Part shown: positions 18,974 through 28,503 of the stretch, piece by piece
Position numbering within the stretch: position 1 is the first letter of the stretch
Layout: every line of letters starts with the position of its first letter
DNA from: Planctomycetia bacterium
GTDB taxonomy: Bacteria; Planctomycetota; Planctomycetia; Pirellulales; Thermoguttaceae
Reading direction: 5' to 3'
Length of the DNA stretch: 64,000 nucleotides
NCBI GenBank assembly: GCA_030527185.1
Contig: JAUNBF010000001.1
Location: 62,001-126,000 of the forward strand
The notes under the pieces: generated by a model
Database searches by the model: none
Told to the model about the DNA's origin: nothing
The model's input: the letters and a program-made list of their open reading frames with translations, nothing else
Position numbers and translations under genes: made by a program

Positions 18974-19924
18974 CTTGATTTGGAGACTGCCTCGACCGTT
19001 CTGGCGGCACCACTGTGGGAGGAAATCGATCGGATGACACCGGAGCAACAGGAGAAATTTACCGCGTTGCGGACGATTTACAGCGGAGCGTTGGTAACTG
19101 GGCCGTTTTCCATCATTCTTGGCTTCAACGGCGGCATGGTGGCGTTGAACGATCGGCTGAAACTCCGTTCGCTGGTGGCGGCAGAGCATGGAAGTCGGGT
19201 TTACGCGGCGAGTGAGGAGTCGGCCATCCGCGTCCTCTGTCCCGAACCGGGTCAGATACGTCTGGTATACGACCCGACGACGCCACACCGCGCGTGCGGT
19301 ATCCCCCATCCGCAGAGCCAACTGGTGAAAAAACTTCCTCCGCAGGTGGAGCTGAAAACGCCGATCATGTTCTCCGCCATGTCGTTTGGCTCGATTAGCC
19401 GGAATGCCCGGAAGTCGCTCGCCATGGCTGCCAGGGAAATGGGCACCAAATGGGCACCGTTTTCAATTGCGGCGAGGGGGGGCTCCTGCTGATTTGTTGC
19501 CGTACGCGGAAAACACGGTACTGGCTCTGGCAGTCATCGACCAGCGACTGCGCGACGAAGGAATCCGCCATCGCGTTTCGCTCATTGCCACAGGAAGTAT
19601 CCGTTGGGCGCGGACGCTGTTTACATCACCTCGGCAGCGTTGATTTCGCCGGGTTGCCACCTTTGCCGCAATTGCTATACGGGAAAATGCGGCTGGGGAA
19701 TCGCCACCCGACGGGAAGATTTGACCCAACGTCTGAATCCCGACCTCATGTCCGAGCGAGCCGCGAATCCGCTTCGCGCCTGGACGCACGAAATCACGGA
19801 AATCATGGGAGGGATGGGAATCAACGCCATCGACTCACTCCGTGGCAACCGCCTCATGCTCCGAGGAATCGGCCTGTCGCAGAAAGAACTCGATTTACTC
19901 GGAATACTCCATGCCGGAGAATAA
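18974..19924 (+). pseudogene. Decayed glutamate-synthase-like gene (GltB family)
   Basis: Two well-conserved islands remain. The first (18980-19450) matches the end of a class II glutamine amidotransferase domain (GFNGGMVALNDR, then VYAASEES) and the start of the FMN-binding synthase domain (MFSAMSFGSISRNARKS). The second (19604-19924) matches its end (GADAVYITSAALI and a cysteine cluster CHLCRNCYTGKCGWG, ending with the helical tail). In between, the frame is lost at a G7 run near 19485. A patch resembling RHRVSLIATGS is joined straight to the second island, so well over a hundred residues are deleted. It is not functional as glutamate synthase. Confidence 0.75.
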
Positions 19925-20074
19925 TCTTCAGGCAATGCCTCAGGAAAGAGCGAGGAGCAAGGATGTTCAGATTATTTCCTCTTGTTTCCTCTCATTTTGT
20001 AGCAGGAACGCCTGTCTTGGAGGAAAAATTCCCGTAAATTTTCCTGGGAAAGGGAAAAAAACGGGCTGCTTCAC

Positions 20075-20102
20075 TTGCGAAGTGCCCCGGATTGATTATA
20101 AT
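20075..20102 (+). promoter_or_regulatory. Possible promoter of the NCS1 permease gene
   Basis: TTGCGA 20075-20080, 16-base spacer, TATAAT 20097-20102, about 90 bases before the permease start. Confidence 0.45.
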
Positions 20103-20190
20103 GGAAGGAGATAAATCGTTTTCCATTTTTCGGAATGGGTTTCGTGTGAATGTTGTTTTTTCCCTTTTTAACTCACCTTGAGGAATTTTT

Positions 20191-21591
20191 ATGGCAAATC
20201 TCCCTGATTATGTTGCAATGGCCAAACCAAACCCGATGGCCAATCGTGTTTCGTGGTGGAAAAGTACCGCCCAGACGTATGCGGGTATCATGCTCTGGTT
20301 TGTTTTTTGGCAGGACATCCCCAACGGCGGAACGAACGCCGCGGGTGGCATGTTGGCGTGTGGGCTTCCGGTAGCCATCGCGGCCGTGGTGTTGGCGGCG
20401 TTTTTGTGCCATCTGCTGTTTTATCTCGTTCCTGGAAAACTGGGGATGAAGACCGGCTTGCCGTTGTACATTGTTGGAACCAGCACGTATGGCGTGAACG
20501 GCGGATTCCTGATGCCCGGTTTTCTCATGGGTGTCTTGCAATTCGGGTGGTTGGCGGTCAATGCCTATTTCTCCGGGGCGTTGCTCTCCGGTGCCATGGG
20601 AATGGAGTTTAATTCCCCGGTACACATGGGAATTTCGATTGTGTGGGCGCTCGTGGCAGCCTTCATCGGTTTGAAAGGGATTCAGTACGTCGCCCCAATC
20701 GCGACCTTTTTGCCTTTGATTCCGTTGGTCATTCTGGTACTGCTGGTGGTGAAAACGGCAGGAGGCCTGGGGAGTTTCGAGCCGCAGACCCTGGTTCAGG
20801 GCGTACAGTCGCAGGAAGGTGTTTTGCCCGCCCTGGGAACCTATGGCATTTTCAACCTGCTGGGAATCTACATCATCGGCTTCTTTGCCACGGCAGGGGC
20901 GGCAGGTTGCGATATGGGAGCGGGGAATCGGGATAATCGAGACGTGCAGTTGGGCGGATTGTTCGGCGTTTTTGGCTCAACAGTCTTTGCGGGAGTCTGT
21001 TCTCTGCTGGTTTACGCAGGGGCTTATGGCGCCGGAATGATTCCTTACACACAAAATGTCGGAGCAACCCCCAATCTGATGGAAGCGATCATGGGGAGCA
21101 AGGCAATTGCCGGAACACTCATGACACTTCTGGCAGTCGCGGCCTTCCCCTCCGCCTGTTTCTGTGCCATGATTGCAGCGAACAGTTTCAAAACGACGTT
21201 GCCGAAAGTCAATCCGTTCGTCACTTGCGGAATCGGCGTTTCGTGTGCCATCATCCTGATCGTCACCACGCTGGCAGGGAAAGCGGCAGGCGTCTTCTCC
21301 GTCATCGGAGCTTCGTTCGGGCCGATTTGCGGTGCCATGGTTGCCGATTATCTCCTTTCCGGTTGTCGCTGGAACGGACCACGTGCGGGCTTCAACCTGC
21401 CGGGATGGATTTCCTGGTTCTTCGGCTTCATCGTCGGCGCGTTCAACTTCCTCCCCGCAGATATGCGTGGCGGGTTCGACATGCCCTGTCCACCCCTTTT
21501 GGCCTTCTTCGTTGGCTTCCTCCTCTACGCCCTCCTGGCAAAAATGGGACTGGAAAGCCAGACGCTCGATTTGCCCCAAAACGTAGAATAA
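20191..21591 (+). CDS. NCS1-family nucleobase permease (cytosine/purine type)
   Basis: A 466-aa inner-membrane transporter with about twelve hydrophobic helices. It starts with the cytoplasmic segment typical of CodB relatives, followed by helix one with WFVFWQDIPNGG. The glycine-rich GTSTYGVNGG loop and GWLAVNAYFSG segments fit the NCS1 sodium- or proton-coupled nucleobase symporter fold. Its substrate could be cytosine, a purine or a hydantoin-like compound; no catabolic gene nearby decides this. ATG 20191 has a GAGG upstream. Confidence 0.8.
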   Translation: MANLPDYVAMAKPNPMANRVSWWKSTAQTYAGIMLWFVFWQDIPNGGTNAAGGMLACGLPVAIAAVVLAAFLCHLLFYLVPGKLGMKTGLPLYIVGTSTYGVNGGFLMPGFLMGVLQFGWLAVNAYFSGALLSGAMGMEFNSPVHMGISIVWALVAAFIGLKGIQYVAPIATFLPLIPLVILVLLVVKTAGGLGSFEPQTLVQGVQSQEGVLPALGTYGIFNLLGIYIIGFFATAGAAGCDMGAGNRDNRDVQLGGLFGVFGSTVFAGVCSLLVYAGAYGAGMIPYTQNVGATPNLMEAIMGSKAIAGTLMTLLAVAAFPSACFCAMIAANSFKTTLPKVNPFVTCGIGVSCAIILIVTTLAGKAAGVFSVIGASFGPICGAMVADYLLSGCRWNGPRAGFNLPGWISWFFGFIVGAFNFLPADMRGGFDMPCPPLLAFFVGFLLYALLAKMGLESQTLDLPQNVE

Positions 21592-21664
21592 TAAGGATTC
21601 ATGAAATAATGATTAAAGGGGGTTCGCCCCCACCCCGTTGCCAAAGAAAAACGGTGGAATTGGG

Positions 21665-21910
21665 ATGATGAACAAATATCGGGAAGAGCGACCGGAAGGG
21701 GATACGGAAGATATTCGAGCTTCGTGGGCGGTGGGATTTGCCAAGGCCTCCGAAATTTCGAGTATTGCCCTGGAAGCTATTTTGCCCGCTTTGTTGGGGG
21801 TTTGGTTGGATCAGCAATGCTCCACCATCCTCCTCTTTTTCTCGATCGGACTGATTCTGGGAATGATTGCCGCCGTGAATCACCTTCTGCGCATGGTGAA
21901 ATCGAAATAA
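21665..21910 (+). CDS. AtpZ/AtpI-like small membrane protein
   Basis: An 81-aa protein with two transmembrane helices separated by the short GVWLDQQ loop, the pattern of AtpZ/AtpI proteins. These are usually encoded first in F-type ATP synthase operons and are thought to help c-ring assembly or Mg/Ca supply. I start it at the ATG pair 21665/21668, after a weak GGTGGAATTGGG site. No ATP synthase genes are within the window, so it is an orphan here. Confidence 0.65.
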   Translation: MMNKYREERPEGDTEDIRASWAVGFAKASEISSIALEAILPALLGVWLDQQCSTILLFFSIGLILGMIAAVNHLLRMVKSK

Positions 21911-21922
21911 TCTGCCTGCCGC

Positions 21923-21951
21923 TTGACAAAAGGGGTGAAAAGCGGTATTCT
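21923..21951 (+). promoter_or_regulatory. Promoter of the GltS-like gene
   Basis: TTGACA 21923-21928, 17-base spacer, TATTCT 21946-21951, about 40 bases before the start codon. Confidence 0.6.
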
Positions 21952-21989
21952 CTATACAGAAAAATCTTCACCCAAAAAAAGGAGCGGAT

Positions 21990-23372
21990 ATGACGGCCGT
22001 GATTTCATTTTGTGGACTCTCCCTGTTGCTGCTGGTGGGGAAGATGCTGCGTGTGGCAACGCCGATGTTGCAAAAATTGTACCTCCCCGCGTCGGTGATT
22101 GGCGGAACGATCGGGTTGCTTTTGCTGACGTTTGGCGGTGGGTGGATCCCCACGGAGTGGACGGCAGGTTGGGAAAAATTGCCCGGTTTTTTGATCAACA
22201 TCGTTTTCGCGTCGCTTTTTTTAGGCTCTCCCCTCCCGAAACTCCGGGGTATGGGAGCGAAAATTGCTCCCCAGGTCTGCTTCGGCCAGATCGTCGCGTG
22301 GGGGCAGTACACCGTCGGATTGGGATTGACGGCGGTTCTGTTGCTTCCGTTTTTTGGCGTTCCGATGCTCTTTGGGAATTTGCTCGAAATTGGCTTTGAG
22401 GGGGGGCACGGAACGGTTGGTGGTCTGACGGAAACGTTTCAGAAAGTCGGCTGGCAGGAGGGAAAAGACCTGGGGTTGGCAGTGGCAACGGCCGGGATGG
22501 TTTTGGGGATTGTGGTGGGGATGGCACTGATTAATTGGGGTATCCGGCGAGGTTACGTCTCGCGAATCCGCACGTTCCACGACCAGACACCTCTGGAAAA
22601 AAGAGGTTTTTACCCCCCCGACCAGCAACCTCCTGCGGGAAAGCAGACCGTTTTTTCCGATTCGGTCGATTCGCTGGCGATTCACATTGCGTTGATTGGG
22701 CTGGCGGTGGGTGTCGGCTATCTGTTGCAACAGGGACTCCAGTGGGGGAACCATTTTCTGCCGCAATCGGCTCAGGAAATGCGTTTGCTGGAAAGTTTTC
22801 CGCTTTTCCCATTCTGCATGATTGGCGGGTTGTTGATTCAGGTTTTTTTGCAATACAGCGACATTCATATCTTCGTCGATCATGGGCAAATGCAGCGAAT
22901 TGCTGGTGCGTCGCTCGATTTTCTCGTCGTTTCCGCGATTGCCTCCATGCAGCTTGCGTTTGTGGCCGCGTACTGGCTTCCGCTGACGTTGCTCATTCTG
23001 GCAGGGACGCTCTGGAACCTTTTCTGCGTCCTTTTTCTCGGTCCGCGAATTTTCAAAGAGGCATGGTTTGAACGTTCGTTGGCAGAATTCGGCCAATCTA
23101 TGGGGGTGACCGCGACCGGACTTCTCCTGTTGCGAACCGTTGATCCCGATTCGGAAACCTGTGCCGCATCGATGTTTGGCTACAAACAACTCTTCCACGA
23201 ACCGTTCATGGGAGGAGGACTTTGGACGTCGCTGGCAGTTCCGTTGGTGGTGCTGGTGGGAGGGGGCTGGGTTTGGCTGATTGGTGCCGCCATGCTCCTT
23301 TTCTGGTTCCTGGTTTGGGGATTTTTCTTGCGTGTCAAAAAAGGAGAAAACGATGGAATCCTCGAAAGTTGA
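21990..23372 (+). CDS. Sodium/glutamate symporter-like protein (GltS family)
   Basis: A 460-aa integral membrane protein with two hydrophobic halves. The first half has LYLPASVIGGTIGL and FEGGHGTVGG, matching the glycine-rich re-entrant loop of GltS, and the second half has a related GVTATGLLLLR segment. Glutamate is the usual substrate, but the central loop is longer than in the Escherichia coli protein, so another dicarboxylate is possible. It has its own promoter, and its last 20 bases overlap the start of the downstream methyltransferase gene. Confidence 0.75.
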   Translation: MTAVISFCGLSLLLLVGKMLRVATPMLQKLYLPASVIGGTIGLLLLTFGGGWIPTEWTAGWEKLPGFLINIVFASLFLGSPLPKLRGMGAKIAPQVCFGQIVAWGQYTVGLGLTAVLLLPFFGVPMLFGNLLEIGFEGGHGTVGGLTETFQKVGWQEGKDLGLAVATAGMVLGIVVGMALINWGIRRGYVSRIRTFHDQTPLEKRGFYPPDQQPPAGKQTVFSDSVDSLAIHIALIGLAVGVGYLLQQGLQWGNHFLPQSAQEMRLLESFPLFPFCMIGGLLIQVFLQYSDIHIFVDHGQMQRIAGASLDFLVVSAIASMQLAFVAAYWLPLTLLILAGTLWNLFCVLFLGPRIFKEAWFERSLAEFGQSMGVTATGLLLLRTVDPDSETCAASMFGYKQLFHEPFMGGGLWTSLAVPLVVLVGGGWVWLIGAAMLLFWFLVWGFFLRVKKGENDGILES

Positions 23373-24114
23373 CCGTCGCGGAAGTCGCGTTCAAAAGATG
23401 TTTGCGGAAATTGCCCGACGATACGATTTCCTGAACCATTTTCTTTCCGGCGGGATGGACTGGTACTGGCGACGTTTTACCGCACGTCATCTGAAACCGC
23501 TTCCCAATTCCACCGCTCCGATTCTGGATGTCTGCACCGGAACAGCCGATTTGGCGATTGCGTTTTGGAAAAAATACCGCATTCCTGTTGTCGGCGTCGA
23601 TTTTTGTCCTCCGATGCTCGAAATCGGACGTCGAAAGGTAGAGCGACTGGGCAGTGGCGACGCGAAAATCCAGCTTCTCGAAGGGGATGCCTGCCAACTC
23701 CCTTTTGAGGACGAGGCGTTTCAGATCGTTTCCGTCGCTTTTGGGCTGCGGAATGTGGAAAATACCCAACTTGGACTATCCGAAATGGTTCGCGTTTGCC
23801 AGAAAGGTGGAAAAGTCGCCATTTTGGAATTCTCCATGCCGACGTTCCCGCCCTTTCGATGGATTTACACCTTCTATTTCCGGCACATCCTCCCCAAAAT
23901 CGGCCAGAAAATTGCCCAAAACCACTCCGAAGCGTATCATTACCTCCCGCAAAGTGTCCTCGAATTTCCTCAGGGGAAGGAAATGGTCGCACGAATGGAA
24001 GCCGCCGGACTGGTTCAGGTTGAGACTTTTTCCCTCACCTTGGGAATTGTGACGCTTTATGTTGGAACACGCGCTGAAACTTCCCCCACTTGTTTTCCTG
24101 GGGAAACCTTTTAA
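23353..24114 (+). CDS. ubiE: Demethylmenaquinone/ubiquinone methyltransferase UbiE/MenG
   Basis: A SAM-dependent C-methyltransferase for the last step of menaquinone synthesis; a planctomycete would be expected to use menaquinone. Family features in order: the N-terminal RVQKMFAEIARRYDFLNHFLS region, glycine motif I as LDVCTGTADLA, GVDFCPPML (motif II), then FGLRNVEN and the MVRVCQKGGKV segment. The start at ATG 23353 is set by AAGGAG seven bases upstream and gives the usual length (253 aa); an upstream reading lies inside the symporter gene. It overlaps that gene by 20 bases, so the two are coupled. Confidence 0.92.
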   Translation: MESSKVDRRGSRVQKMFAEIARRYDFLNHFLSGGMDWYWRRFTARHLKPLPNSTAPILDVCTGTADLAIAFWKKYRIPVVGVDFCPPMLEIGRRKVERLGSGDAKIQLLEGDACQLPFEDEAFQIVSVAFGLRNVENTQLGLSEMVRVCQKGGKVAILEFSMPTFPPFRWIYTFYFRHILPKIGQKIAQNHSEAYHYLPQSVLEFPQGKEMVARMEAAGLVQVETFSLTLGIVTLYVGTRAETSPTCFPGETF

Positions 24115-24159
24115 GATAGAGATAGCGGTCGTGGTAGTTCCAAATTCAGGGAGGTTTTT

Positions 24160-26844
24160 ATGAGATTCTTTGTGTGTTGTTGGTGTCTTTGGGTGTGTGG
24201 TGCCGTTTTGGCGGAAAACGTGCGGCTGGAAACGAAGTATTTCGCGGCGGAAGTGTCCGAGGCGGGACAAGTGGTGTCGGCTATTGACAAGCGGTCTGGT
24301 GAAAATCTGTTGAATCGGACTTACGATGCCAATTTTTGCCGTCTGACGATGAATTATGGCGAAGGATTGCAGCCAATAACGTCGGTGAAGAAGGAGGGAA
24401 ATGTCATTCGTGTGACGTTCCGCAACGGCGTGGTGTTGGGGCTGGAGTATGTGTCGGCAGACCACTGGTTTACGTTGGAAGTGGTTTCACTGGAAGGTGC
24501 GGACAAAGAGCCGTATCTCTTGGAATTTGGAAGAATCTGGACGGAGACGGACTACACCAGGCCGGATGCGCTGGGAATTTCCCCGTTGATTCTCACGATT
24601 CACACGAATGTTTTCGACATGCCGGGAAAAGCTCGCCGATTGGGAGGGATGTGCTATGGGAAAATCGGGATTCTAAAGGCGAAAACCGCGTCGCTTGCCT
24701 TGCCGGAAAAGGAAATGCGGGCAGAGATGAAGGCTTTCACCGAAAAAATTCTGGCCCAAAAGGAGGCCGACCCCGAATATCGCAAAATCGCCCCTCCCGT
24801 TAGTCGTGCTGGCGGTGGTTACGCCATGGACATTCCGAAAAATTACGGCTCCTACATCATCACCTCCATTCCCATCAAGGCGGAAGAAGTGGCTTCGTGG
24901 GCGGAACATCTGGCCCAATTCGGTGTCTCGCAGATCGATTTCCATCAGGGAGTCCCGTTCCGACAGGGGGATTTTCACTTCAACGAAACCGCCTATCCCA
25001 ACGGCATTTCCGACTTCCGCCGGATGACCGACGAATTGAAAAAACATGGCATGATCGCGGGACTGCACACGTATTCCCAATTCGTCTATCGCCAGGGAAA
25101 CAAGTACCTCACGCCTGTTCCGCACCAGGATTTGGACGTGATGGAAACGTTTACGCTGGCGGAAGATATGGACGAAAAGGCCACGGCACTGGCGGTTTTG
25201 GAGAGTACGGAAAACGTCTCGACCGTGACCGGTTTTGGTGTGCGGAACAGTCTCTATTTGTGGATTGACGACGAAATCGTGGTCTATCGGGAAGTCGGTA
25301 CGAACGGTTTTCCAAAAATCGAACGTGGCGCGATGGGAACGAAAGCGGTGGCTCATCGGAAAGGTGCGAAAGTGGCTCATCTGACGCAATATTTTCATGG
25401 ATTCGCCCCTCGACCGGGAAGTGCGTTGTTCCTGGAAATTGCCCGCAATACCGCGAAAACCTACGACGCGGGGGGATTCAGCATGATTTATCTCGACGCT
25501 CTGGATGGCACCAACTCGCTGTTGGTCGGGGAGGATAAACGGCTGGTCTGGTACTACGATGCTCTCTTTGTGCGGGAAATTCTGGACAACATCACCACCG
25601 AACCGCCACTTCTGGAGTATAGTACCATGCACGCCAGTCTCTGGGCTGCCCGTAGTCGGATGGGGGCGTGGGACAGTCCGTCGCGGGGATATGTGGCCTT
25701 TTTTGACAAGCATTTCGCGTCGAATGCCCAGACTGCCGTCGCCCGTTATTTGCCGGGACAGATGGGGTGGTTTGCCGTCTGCCCGACCAAAGGGGAAAAT
25801 GTCTCCGCCAATTTCAGCAGCCAGACGCTTTTCCGAGAAGACCTCGAATATCTCGGCGTGAAGTCGCTGGCGTGGAATCATGGGATGTCGTATCTCGATA
25901 TTTCGCTCGGCCAATTGGTGCCTGCCGCGTATCGTAACGGGTTGATTTTGAAGACGTTCGATGGACTCCGCAGTACCGCCAAAATTTCGGATGCCGACCG
26001 GGAACTCCTCAAGACGCCTGGCAAACACTTCCATCTGGCCGACGGGAAACTCCTCCCCGCACAGTACGTTTCGCTCCAGCAGGGAGGTTCGGTGTGCAAT
26101 CCTTATGCGAATCAGAAGCCGTTTATCCGTATCGAGAGTCGCCTTTCCGTCGGAGAATACGATGATTCTGGGAATATCGAACTGGCAGCGTTCGACGAAA
26201 ATGCCCCTGTCGAAAAAACGATCACGAAAACGTTTGAGGAACCGCTCAACCTTTCCCAACACCTTGCCATGGGAATGTGGGTTTACGGCGACGGCGGTGG
26301 GCAGTGGCTCAACGTGCGTGTCGAAAGTCCGTACCACCTCACCTCCGGTTTTGCCGACCATGTGGTGAAGCTGGATTTTACGGGCTGGAAGTACCTTTCG
26401 TTCCTTGAAAATACCAATGGCGAACATCCCCAACTGCGCTGGCCTGCCGGACGTAACGGACTGTACACCGAGTTTCGCCAAAAAGTTTTCTACAACCAAA
26501 TCAGCCAGGTTCACGTCATGGTGTTGGGCGAGACGAAAAATCTCCGTTTCCGCACCCTGAAAGCGATTCCCGCCATCGAAGCGGAGCGGGAAAATCCCAC
26601 GTTGACCATCAACGGGCAGAGCGTCACGTTTGCTGGCAAAATTCCCGCAGGATGTTATGCTCAGTGGAATCTTGGGGAAAAGGAGATTTCGGTACTCCAT
26701 CCCCGTGGTGAAGAAGTCGGAAAACTCACCGTTTCAGGCGACGTTCCGACCTTCCAAAACGGAGAAAACGACGTTCAGATTTCCCTCTTCACCCGATGGA
26801 CGTTCGGCGTTTTCGACGTAGAAAACCCGATTTCTTTGGATTAA
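24160..26844 (+). CDS. Large secreted TIM-barrel-like (glycoside hydrolase-like) protein
   Basis: An 894-aa protein with a cysteine-rich signal peptide ending near VLAEN. The first 200 residues look like a beta-sandwich such as precedes some alpha-glycosidase barrels. Residues about 230-560 carry barrel-style segments (ASWAEHLAQFGVSQIDFHQG, MTDELKKHGMIAGLHT, FSMIYLDALDG). The C-terminal third appears to be beta-sandwich. I do not recognise a precise family; the D in YLDALDG and the D in QIDFHQG are candidate active-site acids. A role in polysaccharide or glycoconjugate breakdown is inferred. It appears to be transcribed alone and is followed by a bidirectional terminator. Confidence 0.6.
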   Translation: MRFFVCCWCLWVCGAVLAENVRLETKYFAAEVSEAGQVVSAIDKRSGENLLNRTYDANFCRLTMNYGEGLQPITSVKKEGNVIRVTFRNGVVLGLEYVSADHWFTLEVVSLEGADKEPYLLEFGRIWTETDYTRPDALGISPLILTIHTNVFDMPGKARRLGGMCYGKIGILKAKTASLALPEKEMRAEMKAFTEKILAQKEADPEYRKIAPPVSRAGGGYAMDIPKNYGSYIITSIPIKAEEVASWAEHLAQFGVSQIDFHQGVPFRQGDFHFNETAYPNGISDFRRMTDELKKHGMIAGLHTYSQFVYRQGNKYLTPVPHQDLDVMETFTLAEDMDEKATALAVLESTENVSTVTGFGVRNSLYLWIDDEIVVYREVGTNGFPKIERGAMGTKAVAHRKGAKVAHLTQYFHGFAPRPGSALFLEIARNTAKTYDAGGFSMIYLDALDGTNSLLVGEDKRLVWYYDALFVREILDNITTEPPLLEYSTMHASLWAARSRMGAWDSPSRGYVAFFDKHFASNAQTAVARYLPGQMGWFAVCPTKGENVSANFSSQTLFREDLEYLGVKSLAWNHGMSYLDISLGQLVPAAYRNGLILKTFDGLRSTAKISDADRELLKTPGKHFHLADGKLLPAQYVSLQQGGSVCNPYANQKPFIRIESRLSVGEYDDSGNIELAAFDENAPVEKTITKTFEEPLNLSQHLAMGMWVYGDGGGQWLNVRVESPYHLTSGFADHVVKLDFTGWKYLSFLENTNGEHPQLRWPAGRNGLYTEFRQKVFYNQISQVHVMVLGETKNLRFRTLKAIPAIEAERENPTLTINGQSVTFAGKIPAGCYAQWNLGEKEISVLHPRGEEVGKLTVSGDVPTFQNGENDVQISLFTRWTFGVFDVENPISLD

Positions 26845-26853
26845 CAACAACGA

Positions 26854-26885
26854 AGCGATATGGGAAGGAGACTTTCCATATCGCT
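26854..26885. terminator. Bidirectional intrinsic terminator
   Basis: A ten-base perfect stem (AGCGATATGG with CCATATCGCT) around a 12-base centre. It lies between the convergent glycosidase-like gene and the restriction enzyme gene, and its right arm overlaps the latter's stop codon. T-rich sequence follows in both directions. Confidence 0.75.
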
Positions 26886-27597
26886 ATTTTAAGAAATATT
26901 CATGAATGATTTTCTTGATGGTTGCCTGGGCCGTTTCTTCACCAGCAAATTCAATAAGTTGATAATAATCTTCTATTTCATTACCAGTGAAGAGTACAGA
27001 AATTCTCTTCTCATACTTACCCGCAACGTGGTCATAATCTTCTGGAAACGCCCAAAAGCAACGTGAACAAAAGCGGACCTCTTTTTTCTTCCAGTTCTCA
27101 CAATGTTCGCAAATCCATGATTTTGCACGATTGGCGGAAGGGCTTAAAAGCATGAAGTGATCGACGCTCTTCTCATCATATTCACCATAGATTTCGTAAG
27201 GAATTCGGTGGTCTACCTGCAAAATGGATTCTTCCATCGTTTCAAGATAAACAAAACACTTTGCACCATACTTTTTAATCAATGCTTGCTTCACGTTTTT
27301 CGACAAAACCGTTCGCCCCGCAGATTTAGAAAGAGTTTTTTTCAGTTCCTGGTTGTCGCCAAATTTATAAGCAGCAATTTTCCGCCCATCATTTCCCATA
27401 ACCCTATACGTAACAAGCGGTATGCCATGTTCGCGAACATCTCTTATCGCACGAGGTGGATGATTGTAGCCATAGACATTTTTGATTTCTTCAGAGGTAA
27501 TATAGTCATGTTTAAGTATATGCTGAATGACCGTTCGTGGACGCTTGGCAGTTACCGATTCCAATAAATCAAGGAATTCCTGAGAATAGTTCTTCAT
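26884..27597 (-). CDS. HNH-family restriction endonuclease (putative type II)
   Basis: A 237-aa protein with an HNH nuclease core: aspartate-histidine D129-H130 (VDHRIPYE), then N156 in SANRAKSW. It is followed by paired zinc-binding cysteines C163-x2-C166 and C177-x2-C180. The N-terminal third looks like a DNA-recognition region. Its ATG overlaps the methyltransferase stop by four bases (ATGA), the arrangement of a restriction-modification pair. Both genes appear more AT-rich than their neighbours, which suggests acquisition. The recognition sequence cannot be read from the protein. Confidence 0.75.
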   Translation of the reverse strand: MKNYSQEFLDLLESVTAKRPRTVIQHILKHDYITSEEIKNVYGYNHPPRAIRDVREHGIPLVTYRVMGNDGRKIAAYKFGDNQELKKTLSKSAGRTVLSKNVKQALIKKYGAKCFVYLETMEESILQVDHRIPYEIYGEYDEKSVDHFMLLSPSANRAKSWICEHCENWKKKEVRFCSRCFWAFPEDYDHVAGKYEKRISVLFTGNEIEDYYQLIEFAGEETAQATIKKIIHEYFLK

Positions 27598-28502
27598 ACG
27601 AATTCCTCAATGAATGACATTTGTTTGGGCACTGTATATAATAAAGGCAACAATGATTTGCTAATGTAAAGTGATTCCAATGTCGTCGATTTTTTTCCCA
27701 GAAACAAGGCTTGACTGGACAGTCCCGCATCAAGCAGTATTTTTTTGCATCCCAAACTTGCAGGTAAATTTTCTCCGTATTCCTTGTCTCCACATTGGCC
27801 GTCATAGCTTATGATATAATCAACCCCTTTTTGGTTCAAAATTTCAATCGATTTTGAAAATTCCTCAAACGGAACTCCTGCAACATAACGATGATCTTTG
27901 ACGTTCGTAACTCCTTGATAGGGGGGATCCATATAAACGACGTCACCAGCCTTAACGTTTTCTAATATTTCATGATAATCCAAAGCCGAAAACTTCGTTC
28001 TCCCTTTCAGTAAATTGGAAATAGCGTACACATTTTTTTCTAATGTCCGCGGGTTTGTTCCGTGTCGCCTTTTATCGGGTGACTGATTAAATTTTCCATC
28101 TTTCCCGTAACGTACGGCTCCCTTCACACATCTTGCCAATAGGTAAAGCATATTCGCGGGAGTTTCTGCGCCATTGTTGAAACGGTCGCGAACAACATAA
28201 AAGTGCTGAATATGATTCTCATAAAACTCAAATTGCTCCTTCCAAACAACGGAATAATCTTTTATAAGTTGTCCAGGGTTTTCAATTGCTTCCCTCAACA
28301 TAGCAATCAACGGAGCGTTAATATCGTTTACATAATAAAATTCAGCACGATTGTTGTAGGCTGCCGCAACCGTTATGGCCGCCATTCCCGAAAAAGGTTC
28401 TACAAGTCTGTGAAATTGATTCGGCATATATTGTAGAATTTGGGACGCTAATTTTCGTTTTGACCCCTGATATTGAATAATGTGAGGAACATTTCTATTC
28501 AT
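27594..28502 (-). CDS. D12-class (Dam-like) N6-adenine DNA methyltransferase
   Basis: A 302-aa enzyme that would methylate adenine and protect DNA from the adjacent nuclease. Near the N-terminus is QYQGSKRKLA (family SAM-binding start) and VEPFSGMAA (motif I), and near residue 190 the catalytic DPPYQG (motif IV). ATG 28502 is chosen because it gives the family N-terminus, has GAGGG just upstream, and lies a single base after the ftsH stop. An upstream reading would run inside ftsH. The pair may thus be expressed from the ftsH transcript. Alternative: an orphan Dam-like regulator, which the coupled HNH gene makes unlikely. Confidence 0.85.
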   Translation of the reverse strand: MNRNVPHIIQYQGSKRKLASQILQYMPNQFHRLVEPFSGMAAITVAAAYNNRAEFYYVNDINAPLIAMLREAIENPGQLIKDYSVVWKEQFEFYENHIQHFYVVRDRFNNGAETPANMLYLLARCVKGAVRYGKDGKFNQSPDKRRHGTNPRTLEKNVYAISNLLKGRTKFSALDYHEILENVKAGDVVYMDPPYQGVTNVKDHRYVAGVPFEEFSKSIEILNQKGVDYIISYDGQCGDKEYGENLPASLGCKKILLDAGLSSQALFLGKKSTTLESLYISKSLLPLLYTVPKQMSFIEEFV

Positions 28503-28503
28503 A

